Shown here in pieces: positions 51,762 to 61,034 of a stretch of DNA of 64,000 nt. This stretch comes from Bacillota bacterium (GTDB taxonomy: Bacteria > Bacillota > Clostridia > Acetivibrionales > DTU013), in contig JAEZCO010000070.1 in the NCBI GenBank assembly GCA_023433505.1, forward strand, positions 62,001-126,000, in the 5' to 3' direction. Each line of letters begins with the position of its first letter. Within the stretch, counting starts at the first letter, position 1. The position numbers and the translations under genes are program-made. Under the pieces are notes generated by a model that saw nothing but the letters and a program-made list of their open reading frames with translations, had not been told where the DNA came from and ran no database searches.

Positions 51762-51795
51762 AAAACTGCCTCAAGAGAATTGGGCAGTTTTTTTC
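51762..51795 (+). terminator. Intrinsic terminator of the moron
   Basis: AAAACTGCC pairs with GGCAGTTTT (51783-51791), followed by a T run. Confidence 0.85.
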
Positions 51796-51940
51796 TTATG
51801 ATTGAATTGTAGGGTGATCCATGAGCTTTCATCAGTTGGAGTAATTAGCTACTCATATTTATAGAGAAATAAGGGGAGGCTTTGCCTTGCAAAATGCTTT
51901 TGTATTTAAAACCTTCTAAAAGATAGAGCAGGTGAAATAA

Positions 51941-52489
51941 ATGAATTATGTTGAACCTATTAGAGATCCTGACAAGGTGAAGCTTATAAGTACATACTTC
52001 AGACAGAGCAGCTACCGCAACTATATGATGTTTATGATTGGAATATATTCAGGCCTCCGGATATCAGACATACTACGGCTTAGGGTTAGAGACATAAAAA
52101 ACAAGGATACCATCAGCATCCGGGAAATCAAGACCAAAAAGCAGAAGATGTTCACCATTAATCCTATTCTCAAGAAAGAGATAAAAGCCTACTGTGAAAA
52201 CCGGGACCCAAACGAATATTTGATTAAAAGCAGGAAGGGAAAAAACAAACCGCTCAATAGGGAAATGGCCTATAGAATATTGAATGAGGTCGGCGATCTT
52301 TACGGACTTCCTTACCTGGGTACGCATACTATGAGGAAAACCTTTGGATATCATCATTACTGTCAGTTTAAGGATGTGGTTTTATTGCAAAATATTTTCA
52401 ACCATTCGAGTCCAACAATAACATTAAGATATATCGGTTATGAGCAGGAGAAGATCGACAAGAGCATCAAGAATTTTAAAATTTTTTAG
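51941..52489 (+). CDS. Catalytic-domain-only tyrosine recombinase
   Basis: 182 residues, lacking the N-terminal arm and core-binding domains of an integrase. Catalytic Arg in SGLRISDILRL, HxxR in THTMRKTFGYH, second His in FNHSSPT and Tyr in LRYIGYEQEK are all present. Short recombinases in this position, before the HNH and terminase genes, recur in Firmicute phages; their role is unclear. It is distinct from the integrase at 32317. Confidence 0.85.
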   Translation: MNYVEPIRDPDKVKLISTYFRQSSYRNYMMFMIGIYSGLRISDILRLRVRDIKNKDTISIREIKTKKQKMFTINPILKKEIKAYCENRDPNEYLIKSRKGKNKPLNREMAYRILNEVGDLYGLPYLGTHTMRKTFGYHHYCQFKDVVLLQNIFNHSSPTITLRYIGYEQEKIDKSIKNFKIF

Positions 52490-52667
52490 CTATGAATGAA
52501 ACATAACGTATCGATGTTGCATTCGAGAATCGGTGCTTTATAAATGTGCTGGTATTAACACTTGGAGCGCTATTTGCTGAATGCAACACAATAAGAACTA
52601 TGTGTCATTCATATTTTTTTTCCTACCTTAATATATGCAAATTTTATATGTTGCATTGGAGGTTTTT

Positions 52668-53036
52668 ATGGCAACGAGATCAAAAAGACCATGTGCTTAT
52701 CCTATGTGTTCTGCATTGGTTGATACTGGCTATTGTGATAAACACAAGAAGGATAAACAAATATATGAAAAGCCCAGAGAGTCAGCAGCAGAGCGTGGGT
52801 ATGACAGTAGATGGCAGAAGGCAAGACAAACATTCCTAGAACACAATCCATTATGCATCCAGTGCATGGATGATAATGAAATAGAACCAGCAACAGTAGT
52901 TGACCATATTGTTCCTCACAAAGGAGATATGGGTTTATTTTGGGATAAAAATAACTGGCAGCCCTTATGTAAGAAGCATCATGATATAAAGACTGCTAAA
53001 GAGGATGGTGGCTTTGGGAACAGGCAAAGGGGGTAG
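52668..53036 (+). CDS. HNH endonuclease
   Basis: The ATG at 52668 has GGAGG upstream; 52635 has none. 122 residues with zinc cysteines (CAYPMC, CDKHK, CIQC, LCKKHH) and the HNH core VDHIVPHKGD. In HK97-like cos phages this gene immediately precedes the terminase genes and stimulates cleavage at cos. Confidence 0.9.
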   Translation: MATRSKRPCAYPMCSALVDTGYCDKHKKDKQIYEKPRESAAERGYDSRWQKARQTFLEHNPLCIQCMDDNEIEPATVVDHIVPHKGDMGLFWDKNNWQPLCKKHHDIKTAKEDGGFGNRQRG

Positions 53037-53110
53037 GGGGTATCAAATCCTTACAGCCTATCAACAGAAGACCGCGTGTCCTCTCGGGCGTGAGAAAATT
53101 TCGTGAAATG
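53030..53110. other. Candidate cos region
   Basis: The spacer between the HNH and small terminase genes holds GGGGGTAGGGGG, ATCAAATC, and ACCGCGTG followed by GGGCGTGAG. This spacing and G-run resemble cos regions of HNH-containing cos phages. The cleavage site cannot be fixed. Confidence 0.4.
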
Positions 53111-53140
53111 CAAAGTTCTATATTTCAAGGTGGTGAAATT

Positions 53141-53650
53141 ATGAGTGGAAGACCAGCAAAAACGATTGACTGGCATATAGGAAATGGGAACAGGAGACAT
53201 TTGAGCCAAAGACAAATGGACGTCCGAAGAGAGCATGAAGCAGGTGTAAAGTCTGGAGTTAAAAATTACAGGGCAAGTGAAAATGTCATGAAGAATATGG
53301 TAGCCCTCAACATGTTTAAAAAGATAAAGAAGCTTTTTAGAAATCTGGATTGTATTGAGGGGTTGGATGAAAATATAATCAACCGGTATTGTTCCATGAC
53401 AGCTGAGGCTGATGCTCTTGAAAAGCTCCTCATAAAAATGAATGATGATGTTGACGAGTGTGAGGATCATCAAGACAGGGTGAATCTTTACAAGGCCATA
53501 TCCGGCACGGTGGCAGGTTTGGGGAAAACCCGTGCTATGCTTCTGAGTATTGAAGACAGACTTCTAATGAATCCAACTGCAAGGATAAAAAATGTTCCGG
53601 CAAAGGCCAAAAAGCAGGGAGTTGATCCAAATGCCGACCTATTCGATTGA
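53141..53650 (+). CDS. terS: Terminase small subunit (P27 family)
   Basis: The ATG at 53141 follows AAGGTGGTGAA. 169 residues; the helical core matches the P27 type (INRYCSMTAEADALEKLL, YKAISGTVAGLGKTRAMLLS) and the tail is DPNADLFD. It recognises phage DNA for packaging. Overlaps the large subunit gene by 20 nt. Confidence 0.85.
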   Translation: MSGRPAKTIDWHIGNGNRRHLSQRQMDVRREHEAGVKSGVKNYRASENVMKNMVALNMFKKIKKLFRNLDCIEGLDENIINRYCSMTAEADALEKLLIKMNDDVDECEDHQDRVNLYKAISGTVAGLGKTRAMLLSIEDRLLMNPTARIKNVPAKAKKQGVDPNADLFD

Positions 53651-55415
53651 TCATCCCGCAGCACAGTATGCCAAAGCAATAGTATCTGGTGAGATTGGTC
53701 CAAGTTGCGAATTGGAACGCCATGCTTGTCAACGACACCTTAACGATTTGGAAAGACAAGGCACTGTTAATTTTCCTTACATATTCGATGAATCAAGAGC
53801 TGACAGGATATATGACTGGTTCAGCAAATGTTGCCGACATGTTAGAGGCCCTTTTTCCGGTCAGTCAATACAGCTGGAACCATTTCAGAAATTTGACCTG
53901 GGTGTTTTGTTTGGCTGGGTACATATAGACACAGGAGTCCGGCGGTTCACAAAATCATATAACCAGCGGGCACGAGGCAATGTAAAATCGACAGAAATGT
54001 CCGGAGTTGCAAATTACGGATTATGCGGAGATTGTGTTTATCCTCCAGGACACCCGGAGCAAAAAAGATATGAGGATATGCCTGAAGTTGAATGCGCTGC
54101 AGTTGATAAGCTCCAGGCTCAACGTGTATGGGGTGATGCAAAGAAAATGGGGGAGAAATCTCCTGATATTTTAAAAAGGTTAACCATAAAAAGGACATAT
54201 ATCGAGCACAAGACGAGGGGAGGTTGGCTCCGCGCACTGTCCAAAGACACAAAGAACAAAGATTCCGGGGCACCGTGCATTGTAGTTATTGATGAGTACC
54301 ATGCCCATCCGACCTCAGAAATTCATGATGTACTTTATTCAGGCTTTGGCAAAAGAATGCAGTCATTAATGTTTATCATATCCACAGCAGGAAAGGATGC
54401 TGAAAATAACCCATGCAAAAAGGAATATGATGCATGTGCCAAAATGCTCAGAGGAGAGATTCCGATCCCGGAACACTATTTCATCATGATCAGAGAAATG
54501 GAAAAGGGTGATGATCCACACGACCAATACCTTATAAGGAAAGCCAATCCGGTACTTCAATCAGACAATGAATATTCCAAGGTGTTAATGCGCCAGATTC
54601 TTCAGGAGCATGATGAGGCTTATGCTTCAAATGATCATGCCAAGATCCGCGAATATCTCACAAAGCGCTGCAATATGTGGCAGATGGATAGTGAGAAAAA
54701 GTTCATGGATGGTCTCATGAATAAATTCAAGTCGCTAGCCACATCACGCAAGGAATTCCTTGAACTTGTTAGAGGAAAAGAATGCTGGTCTGGTGTGGAT
54801 TTGTCCAAACGGACGGACCTTACTGGAAACGGATATATCTTTCCCCTTGACGATGGAAGGTATGCAGTTTGCGCCCATGGGTGGCTGCCCAGAGACCGAG
54901 TCCAGTGGCATAAGGATAATGACCGTATGGATTACGAATTCTTGGAGAAGGAAGGCTGGTGCACCATTCAGGATGGCGGAGTAATAGATACAGATGGCAT
55001 TATAGAGTATTCAGAAGCAATGAAGGCTGAAAACAACTGGAATATAAAAGAGTGGGATATTGACCCTGCAACAGCTTATCAATTTGGGAACGACCTTAAG
55101 AAAAGCAATTATTCTGAGGAGCAGGTAGTTGATATTAGGCAAGGCCCTTTGACATTATCCGAGCCGACAAAGTTTTTCAGAGAGCTTGCAATTAATGGAA
55201 GACTGGTGCATGATGGCAGCCCTTTACTGATCTGGTGTGTAAGCAATGCTTATGAGGTTGACAAGGGCGGTGGCCTTATCATGTTGTCAAAGAAACATAA
55301 GGACGATACCCAGAGGATTGATCTGCTTGCTGCAATAATTACTGCTATGCGCAGAGCTATGGTTCAGGAAAATATTAAATCCATATATGAGGAAAGAGGG
55401 GTGAGGTCAGGATGA
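53631..55415 (+). CDS. terL: Terminase large subunit
   Basis: The ATG at 53631 has GGGAG upstream and overlaps terS. About 594 residues. The ATPase part has an adaptive Walker A (RARGNVKST, a divergent P-loop) and a clear Walker B (CIVVIDEYHAH). The nuclease part starts at SGVDLSKRTDLTG, with later Asp residues (EWDIDPATA). The motor packages DNA into proheads and cuts it. Confidence 0.92.
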   Translation: MPTYSIDHPAAQYAKAIVSGEIGPSCELERHACQRHLNDLERQGTVNFPYIFDESRADRIYDWFSKCCRHVRGPFSGQSIQLEPFQKFDLGVLFGWVHIDTGVRRFTKSYNQRARGNVKSTEMSGVANYGLCGDCVYPPGHPEQKRYEDMPEVECAAVDKLQAQRVWGDAKKMGEKSPDILKRLTIKRTYIEHKTRGGWLRALSKDTKNKDSGAPCIVVIDEYHAHPTSEIHDVLYSGFGKRMQSLMFIISTAGKDAENNPCKKEYDACAKMLRGEIPIPEHYFIMIREMEKGDDPHDQYLIRKANPVLQSDNEYSKVLMRQILQEHDEAYASNDHAKIREYLTKRCNMWQMDSEKKFMDGLMNKFKSLATSRKEFLELVRGKECWSGVDLSKRTDLTGNGYIFPLDDGRYAVCAHGWLPRDRVQWHKDNDRMDYEFLEKEGWCTIQDGGVIDTDGIIEYSEAMKAENNWNIKEWDIDPATAYQFGNDLKKSNYSEEQVVDIRQGPLTLSEPTKFFRELAINGRLVHDGSPLLIWCVSNAYEVDKGGGLIMLSKKHKDDTQRIDLLAAIITAMRRAMVQENIKSIYEERGVRSG

Positions 55416-55612
55416 ATAGATGGATGAAATTAAAGCGTCTCGGAAAGGACTTAATAAGAAAATTCAGCCAGGATACATTCCGGGAAATCACCTTGATTAC
55501 CGGATTTTTTGCTTTGATGAGAGGATTATGGATTATACATCCAGCTGCCATGTGGGTAATAGGCGGGATTATGTTGCTATGGTTCGGATTCCCGGCGAGA
55601 GGGGTGAAGTAG
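55412..55612 (+). CDS. Small membrane protein between terL and portal
   Basis: 66 residues, overlapping the terL stop by 4 nt (ATGA), with GAGGTCAGG upstream. One or two hydrophobic segments (ITLITGFFALMRGLWII, AMWVIGGIMLLWFGF). Function unknown. Confidence 0.6.
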   Translation: MNRWMKLKRLGKDLIRKFSQDTFREITLITGFFALMRGLWIIHPAAMWVIGGIMLLWFGFPARGVK

Positions 55613-55613
55613 T

Positions 55614-56906
55614 TTGGGGATTATAACAAAAGTCCTTGAAAAGAGAAGTAATCAAAGTAGTCTCGCAGATCCTTCTCAATGGTTACAGAGCTGGTTTGGT
55701 GGGGGAACTTCATCAAAAGCAGGATCCATGGTAAGTGAAGATTCCGCCATGCAAATTACTGCAGTTTTTGCCTGTGTGCGGCTCAAATCAGAAACCATGG
55801 CAAGCTTGCCTTTAAGCTTTTACAAGACCATGAAAAAGGGCAAGGAAAAGGCAGATTATCACCCGTTATATCGGATTATTCATGATATTCCGAATGATGA
55901 GATGACCAGCTTTGAATTCCGGCGGATGATGGCGGTCAATGAGCTGCTGTGTGGTGAAGCCTTTGCTGAGATTGTCCGGGGTTCGAAGACATTTGATGTA
56001 ATGGAATTATGGCCTATACCCAATAATGTAGTCACTATTTACTATTACAGCAAAACAAACCGGATTGCCTTCTACCGTATTTCTTTGCCTGATGGCGGGA
56101 ACAGGGATCTTTATCCCGAACAAATATGGCACTGGAAAGGCCCTGGCCGGGACTCAACTCGCAGGTATAAACCGGTGCAACTGGCGCGTGAAGCAATGGG
56201 GTTATCCCTTGCTGCAGAGGAGTTCGGAGAAAGGTTTTTTAGTAATGGATCCAATGTTGGTGGTATTGTCGAATATGACAAAGCGCTTTCTGATCCTGCC
56301 TTTGAAAGATTCAAGGCAGATGTAAGGAACACTTATGAAGGGTTGGGTAAAGCCAATCGGCTGATGTTCCTTGAACAGGGTGCGAAATTCCACCAGGTGA
56401 CTATAGCTCCGGAGCAGGCACAATTCCTCGAAACAAGGAAATTCCAAGTTATAGAGATTTGCAGGTTTTTCAATATTCCCCCGCACATGATCATGGATTT
56501 GGAGAGGGCGACCTTCTCAAATATTGAGAACCAGTCAATCGGATTTGTCGTGTATTCTCTCAGGCCCTGGCTGGTTTGTATTGAGCAGTCGGCATACAAG
56601 GACCTGCTGCTTCCAAATGAGCAGAAGAAATATTTCTTCCGGTTCAATGTGGATGGACTCCTTCGAGGCGACTTTAAAACAAGGATGGAAGGTTATGCCC
56701 AAGGCATACAAAACGGCATTTATTCACCAAACCTTGTACTTGAGCTTGAAGACCTTGAAACTTTTGAAGGTGGAGATATCCGAATGGTTAATGGCAATAT
56801 GATACCGGTCCATCTGCTGGAAGTGTATATCAATAAAAAATTGAATGAGAAGGGAGGTAATAACCTTGGATCACAAGATAACTCAGGAAAAGGAGCTACG
56901 CAGTAA
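55614..56906 (+). CDS. Portal protein (HK97 family)
   Basis: 430 residues from a TTG with GAGGGGTGA upstream. The portal fold is indicated by VFACVRLKSETMASLPLSFY, EQIWHWKGPG and FNIPPHMIMDLERATFSNIE. It forms the ring at the capsid vertex through which DNA enters. Confidence 0.92.
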   Translation: MGIITKVLEKRSNQSSLADPSQWLQSWFGGGTSSKAGSMVSEDSAMQITAVFACVRLKSETMASLPLSFYKTMKKGKEKADYHPLYRIIHDIPNDEMTSFEFRRMMAVNELLCGEAFAEIVRGSKTFDVMELWPIPNNVVTIYYYSKTNRIAFYRISLPDGGNRDLYPEQIWHWKGPGRDSTRRYKPVQLAREAMGLSLAAEEFGERFFSNGSNVGGIVEYDKALSDPAFERFKADVRNTYEGLGKANRLMFLEQGAKFHQVTIAPEQAQFLETRKFQVIEICRFFNIPPHMIMDLERATFSNIENQSIGFVVYSLRPWLVCIEQSAYKDLLLPNEQKKYFFRFNVDGLLRGDFKTRMEGYAQGIQNGIYSPNLVLELEDLETFEGGDIRMVNGNMIPVHLLEVYINKKLNEKGGNNLGSQDNSGKGATQ

Positions 56907-57492
56907 TAAGCTCAAAGTTGAGATCCGTTCAACCGGAGAAGGCGAGAAACAAAAAAAGAAAATTACCGGTTACGCTGTAAAGTGGGATCAGCTTTCAGAC
57001 CCTATTTGGGGTATGTTTCAGGAACGATTCAGAAAAGGAGCTTTTTCAAACTGCTTAAGCAATAATCCGGATGTGATAGGCGATTGGCAGCATGATATGA
57101 GTGAGATTATGGGAAGGACAACTGCAGGTACATTGATTGTTGAAGAGGATGACATTGGCTTGCGGTATGAAATCGACCCGCCTTCTTGGGCTGAGAAGCA
57201 TATTGAAACTATTGAAAGAGGTGATGTGACAGGCTCCAGTTTCATATTTCAGGCTACAAAAACCGAATGGGATGATACAAATCCCGATATGAGCATAAGA
57301 ACTGTAATTGAAGCAGAGTTGATAGAAGTATCACCAGTGACCTTTCCTGCATACCCTCAATCGGAAGCCGGAATAAGGTCGGCACAAGAGATCCTGAATG
57401 AGCATAGAAAGGACATAAAAGGGCCTGAAACTGACTATAAGTTAGATAATTTGAGGATAAAAATAAACTTTTTAAGCAAAAGGTACAAATAA
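56866..57492 (+). CDS. Prohead protease (HK97 family)
   Basis: The TTG at 56866 follows GGGAGG; 56845 lies upstream of that site. About 208 residues: catalytic His in WQHDMSEIMGRT and Ser in GSSFIFQ fit the HK97 (U35) protease, which matures capsid and scaffold. It overlaps the portal gene. Confidence 0.9.
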   Translation: MDHKITQEKELRSNKLKVEIRSTGEGEKQKKKITGYAVKWDQLSDPIWGMFQERFRKGAFSNCLSNNPDVIGDWQHDMSEIMGRTTAGTLIVEEDDIGLRYEIDPPSWAEKHIETIERGDVTGSSFIFQATKTEWDDTNPDMSIRTVIEAELIEVSPVTFPAYPQSEAGIRSAQEILNEHRKDIKGPETDYKLDNLRIKINFLSKRYK

Positions 57493-57503
57493 CAAGGCAA
57501 ACT

Positions 57504-57525
57504 GCACCTGAAAGGGTGCTTTTTT
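57504..57525 (+). terminator. Hairpin with T run between protease and capsid genes
   Basis: GCACC (57504-57508) and GGTGC (57515-57519) followed by six Ts. Possibly an attenuator that sets expression of the capsid gene. Confidence 0.55.
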
Positions 57526-57556
57526 AATGCAAAAATATTTTAAACGGAGGTAAACC

Positions 57557-58783
57557 ATGTCAAGAGCAAAAATTATCATGGAAAAGCGCCAGCAGGTTGC
57601 AAAGCTGGTTACTGATGTCCGTGCCCTTATGGACAAAGCGGATTTTGAAAAAAGGTCGTTGAGTCAGGAGGAAAGAAATTCTATTTCTACTATGGAAAAG
57701 GATATCGACAGGCTTGAGGATGAAGCCAACCTAGAGGAAAGGCAGTTGGAAAGGGAGCGCAAACTCGGAGGAGATCCAAAACCGGGACTGGATCCAAAGC
57801 CGGAAGACAGAGCCAAACCTAGAGCATCCGAAGAATACCGCTCAGCTTACAGCAAATATTTGCTCGATGGCCCCAGGGCTATCTATACCGAAGCTGAAAT
57901 GAGGGCGATCCAAGCTGACAATGCAATTACCGGCGGTATGTTTATGAGCCCCACACAGTTTGTTGATGAACTGATCAGGGATATAGACAATAATGTAGTT
58001 ATTGCAGGGTTGTCCAGAAACTTCACCATAACCACAGCTCAAAGCTTAGGTGCTCCATCGCTTGATAATGATATTGATGATGCCGACTGGACAGCAGAAA
58101 TTCAAGCAGCAGCTGAAACTTCTGATATCAAGATAGGTGAAAGGGAGCTGACGCCTCACCAGGCATCAAAGCTTGTGAAGATATCCAATAAGTTATTGAG
58201 TTATGGCACTCAGTCCCCTGACACGCTTGTCAGGGAAAGATTGGGATATAAGTTCGGCATAACTCAGGAAAAGGTATTCATGACTGGTGATGGTTCACAA
58301 AAACCACTAGGCTTGTTTACTGCTTCGCCGCTTGGCATTTCCACATCCTATGATATTCAGACCGGCAGTGCAACTGATATGACTGCAGACGGTTTGATGG
58401 ACGCGTTGTATGACTTGAAGGAGGGGTATCAGAAAAAGGCAACCTGGCTATTCCATAGGGATGCCGTGAAAAAAATCCGTAAGCTGAAGGATTCTACGAA
58501 CACATATATCTGGCAGCCAGGGTTGTCCGGAGGGAATCCTCCTTTGATTCTTGAGCGTCCATATGTTATCTCAGAATATGTACCCAATACATTTACCTCT
58601 GGTAAATATGTTGGTATTGTAGGTGACTTCAGCTATTACTGGATAGTCAAGCGTTTTGGCTTAGCAATCCAAGTACTCAAGGAACTATATGCCGTAACCA
58701 ACCAGACCGGATACATAGGCAGGCTTGAAGTTGATGCAATGCCTGTGCTGGGCGCAGCATTCAGACGTTTGAAAACTAACTAA
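57557..58783 (+). CDS. Major capsid protein (HK97 fold)
   Basis: 408 residues with CGGAGG upstream. Residues ~1-95 are a charged coiled coil (delta/scaffold domain) probably removed by the protease. The rest has HK97 capsid motifs (FVDELIRDIDNNVVI, PHQASKLVKISNKLL, GDGSQKPLGLF, AFRRLKT). Confidence 0.93.
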   Translation: MSRAKIIMEKRQQVAKLVTDVRALMDKADFEKRSLSQEERNSISTMEKDIDRLEDEANLEERQLERERKLGGDPKPGLDPKPEDRAKPRASEEYRSAYSKYLLDGPRAIYTEAEMRAIQADNAITGGMFMSPTQFVDELIRDIDNNVVIAGLSRNFTITTAQSLGAPSLDNDIDDADWTAEIQAAAETSDIKIGERELTPHQASKLVKISNKLLSYGTQSPDTLVRERLGYKFGITQEKVFMTGDGSQKPLGLFTASPLGISTSYDIQTGSATDMTADGLMDALYDLKEGYQKKATWLFHRDAVKKIRKLKDSTNTYIWQPGLSGGNPPLILERPYVISEYVPNTFTSGKYVGIVGDFSYYWIVKRFGLAIQVLKELYAVTNQTGYIGRLEVDAMPVLGAAFRRLKTN

Positions 58784-58802
58784 GAAGGAGGAAATGAATA
58801 AC

Positions 58803-59246
58803 ATGAATAATACACTTTTAAATGCTTCGAAGACAACCCGCGTAATGAATGCAATTGCAGCGGGTACTACTAACCAAAACAGCAGTGTTATAGATATGCA
58901 GGGATTCGAGGGCATAACGTTTACAGCCATTTTTGGCACCCTCACGGCTACAGCTGTGACCGGCATTAAGGTGCAGCAGGGAAATCAGTCAGATGGATCT
59001 GATGCACAGGATCTTGCAGGCTCAGCAGTATCAATCCCGGATACCGGCAGTAATAAGGTTCTTATTACAGAAATTTACAAGCCTACAAAAAGGTATGTAA
59101 GATGTATAGTCACAAGAGGTACAGCCAATGCTGTAATTGATGGGGTTATTGCTCAACAGTTTGGAGCAAGAATAGATCCTCCTGTACAGGATTCAAGTGT
59201 GGCTGCTTCAGATCATTGGGTAAGCCCTGCTGAGGGTGTAGCCTAA
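58803..59246 (+). CDS. Putative head decoration or auxiliary protein
   Basis: The ATG at 58803 lies 11 nt after GGAGG; 58794 is only 2 nt from it. About 147 residues, beta-rich (GFEGITFTAIFGTLTATAVT). The C-terminal segment KRYVRCIVTRGTANAVIDG resembles the last part of the first tail-tube-like protein (NRYVRAKWTITGGPFTF). No named family. Confidence 0.55.
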   Translation: MNNTLLNASKTTRVMNAIAAGTTNQNSSVIDMQGFEGITFTAIFGTLTATAVTGIKVQQGNQSDGSDAQDLAGSAVSIPDTGSNKVLITEIYKPTKRYVRCIVTRGTANAVIDGVIAQQFGARIDPPVQDSSVAASDHWVSPAEGVA

Positions 59247-59273
59247 TAACCTATAAATAAAAGTTGAAGTGAT

Positions 59274-59304
59274 AACCGGTCAGTAATTCTGGCCGGTTGC
59301 CTTT
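59274..59304 (+). terminator. Hairpin after the auxiliary gene
   Basis: AACCGG (59274-59279) pairs with CCGGTT (59293-59298), followed by GCCTTTT. Confidence 0.45.
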
Positions 59305-59323
59305 TGAAAGGAAGATGACCTTT

Positions 59324-59644
59324 TTGAAAATAAGAATGAGGACATTGGCAGCGGGACCGAATGGAGTCCTGGAAGTTGGAAAGACATATGATATCGAGGA
59401 CAAAGAAGCAAAGCAGTTGATTGAGGGCAGATATGCAGTGTCTGTTGAGGATCCTGCTGCAGAAAAAAGCAAGAGGAAAAAGGAAGAATTGCCTGACGGG
59501 CTCAAACTGCTTGCTGGTGGTTATTACGAACTTCCCAATGGTGAAAAGGTCCAGGGCAAAGAAGCTGCTATCGAAGCGATGAAGGCTTTGGAAGGTGGTA
59601 ATGACAATGTCGGTAATCAAAATAATAACCCCCCCGGCCTGTGA
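59324..59644 (+). CDS. Small structural-region phage protein
   Basis: TTG at 59324 with AAAGGAAG 9 nt upstream. 106 residues; the N-terminus (LAAGPNGVLEVGKTYDIED) is like small phage proteins next to head-tail connectors. The C-terminus is low-complexity (GGNDNVGNQNNNPPG). Confidence 0.6.
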   Translation: MKIRMRTLAAGPNGVLEVGKTYDIEDKEAKQLIEGRYAVSVEDPAAEKSKRKKEELPDGLKLLAGGYYELPNGEKVQGKEAAIEAMKALEGGNDNVGNQNNNPPGL

Positions 59645-60158
59645 GCCATTAACCTTAACCGAAGCACAGATATATCTTCGCACGGATGAAGACATTTCTG
59701 CTTTAATAACTGCAGCTCGCGAATGGTGCGAAGATTATCAAGGCAAGAAGTATATTACACAGACACTGGAATTGATTCTTGATAGCTTTCCGGAAACGAT
59801 TGAATTTAGAAATTGCTCTCCTGTTCAGTCCATAACCAGTATTAAGTATACGGACTATACCGGATTGGAATCGACAATAGAAACTTCAGAGTATATTCTC
59901 GACAATGACAGTTTTGTGAACAGGATAGTCACCTCATACGGAAAGGCATGGCCGTCTGTTCTGCTTCAAGCCATAAATGGTGTCCGTGTAAGATTTATCG
60001 CAGGATATGGGAGCGAATCAGCAGTCCCTCAATCTGTTAAACAGGCAATGATTCTTCAAATACGGCTTCTCTACAACTATTATAGTCCTGATGAAAGGGA
60101 AAAACTTGAGAGGGCTCGGGATGCATTGCTTGGCATGAGGCGGGTGGTGCCTGTATGA
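59607..60158 (+). CDS. Head-tail connector (gp6-like)
   Basis: ATG at 59607 with GGAAGGTGG 9 nt upstream. 183 residues; helical start LTLTEAQIYLRTDED and the AAREWCEDYQGKKY motif are typical of gp6/gp15-like connector proteins, which bind under the portal. Overlaps the previous gene. Confidence 0.85.
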   Translation: MSVIKIITPPACEPLTLTEAQIYLRTDEDISALITAAREWCEDYQGKKYITQTLELILDSFPETIEFRNCSPVQSITSIKYTDYTGLESTIETSEYILDNDSFVNRIVTSYGKAWPSVLLQAINGVRVRFIAGYGSESAVPQSVKQAMILQIRLLYNYYSPDEREKLERARDALLGMRRVVPV

Positions 60159-60481
60159 TAAACTCGGAAAAGTTGGATCAAAGGATAACCCTACAACCAC
60201 TTGATGATTCGGAACGGGGATCTGACGGGTCAACTATCAATGATTACAGTCAAAACAATATAACTGTTTGGGCTGAAAACGTTACCCAATCCGGGCGGGA
60301 ATTTTTTTCTGCTCAGAAGCAGAATACAGAAACACAGGCATTGTTCCGTGTTAGGTATCGTTCAGGAATAGATACAAAATGGAGAGTTCAATACGGTTCA
60401 CGGACATTCGATATACTTTTTATTGATGATACCAAAAAACGGCATGGCGAGTTGCTATTGGCTTGTAAAGAGGTGGTTTGA
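60155..60481 (+). CDS. Head closure protein
   Basis: 108 residues, overlapping the connector stop by 4 nt (ATGA). Motifs KLDQRITLQPLDD, VWAENVTQSGREFF and FRVRYRSGI are typical of SPP1 gp16-like head closure proteins. Confidence 0.85.
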   Translation: MINSEKLDQRITLQPLDDSERGSDGSTINDYSQNNITVWAENVTQSGREFFSAQKQNTETQALFRVRYRSGIDTKWRVQYGSRTFDILFIDDTKKRHGELLLACKEVV

Positions 60482-60873
60482 TGGAAATAAACGATGCTTT
60501 ATTCACTTACCTCTCCGGATATGCTGGCCTTACAGTTTTGGTTGGTGATCGTATCTATCCCGACATATTACCACAGAAAAACACTGGTTCAGCAATAGCA
60601 TACCAATTGATTTCGCGGGTTCGTGATCATCTTTTCAGACAGGATTCAAACATGGCTCGCAGCAGGTACCAATTTTCCGCATATGCCTCAAGCCGGTCTA
60701 TCTCAAAGGCTGTTGCAAAACAATTGAGGCTTGCATTGCAAAACTATACCGGGTTTATGAATGGAGTTAATATTAGTGCTGTTGAAATAGACGGCGAGGT
60801 TGATGATTATGAACCGGATACTTTTCTCTATTCGACGAAGACAGATTTTTTAATATGGCACGAGGAGGCATGA
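60481..60873 (+). CDS. Tail completion protein (DUF3168)
   Basis: ATG at 60481 next to the previous stop, with AGAGGTGG upstream. About 130 residues; LVGDRIYPDILPQK, RYQFSAYASSRS and the central fold match the DUF3168/gp17-like tail completion family. Confidence 0.82.
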   Translation: MEINDALFTYLSGYAGLTVLVGDRIYPDILPQKNTGSAIAYQLISRVRDHLFRQDSNMARSRYQFSAYASSRSISKAVAKQLRLALQNYTGFMNGVNISAVEIDGEVDDYEPDTFLYSTKTDFLIWHEEA

Positions 60874-60875
60874 AC

Positions 60876-61034
60876 ATGAAGATAATCATGCTTATAACAC
60901 AAAACACGCCTGAAGGCATATACGCAGAGGGAAATGAATACGGCCTGAGCGAAGGCCAAGCAAAAACATGGATAGCTTGCGGAATAGCCAAACCGGTTGT
61001 AACCACAAGGAAAAGGAAAGGGGATGATGATTGA
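60876..61034 (+). CDS. Small phage protein (52 aa)
   Basis: ATG at 60876 with GAGGAGG 7 nt upstream (an in-frame ATG at 60870 is too close). 52 residues, ending in a basic tail (RKRKGDDD). Not recognised. Confidence 0.6.
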   Translation: MKIIMLITQNTPEGIYAEGNEYGLSEGQAKTWIACGIAKPVVTTRKRKGDDD

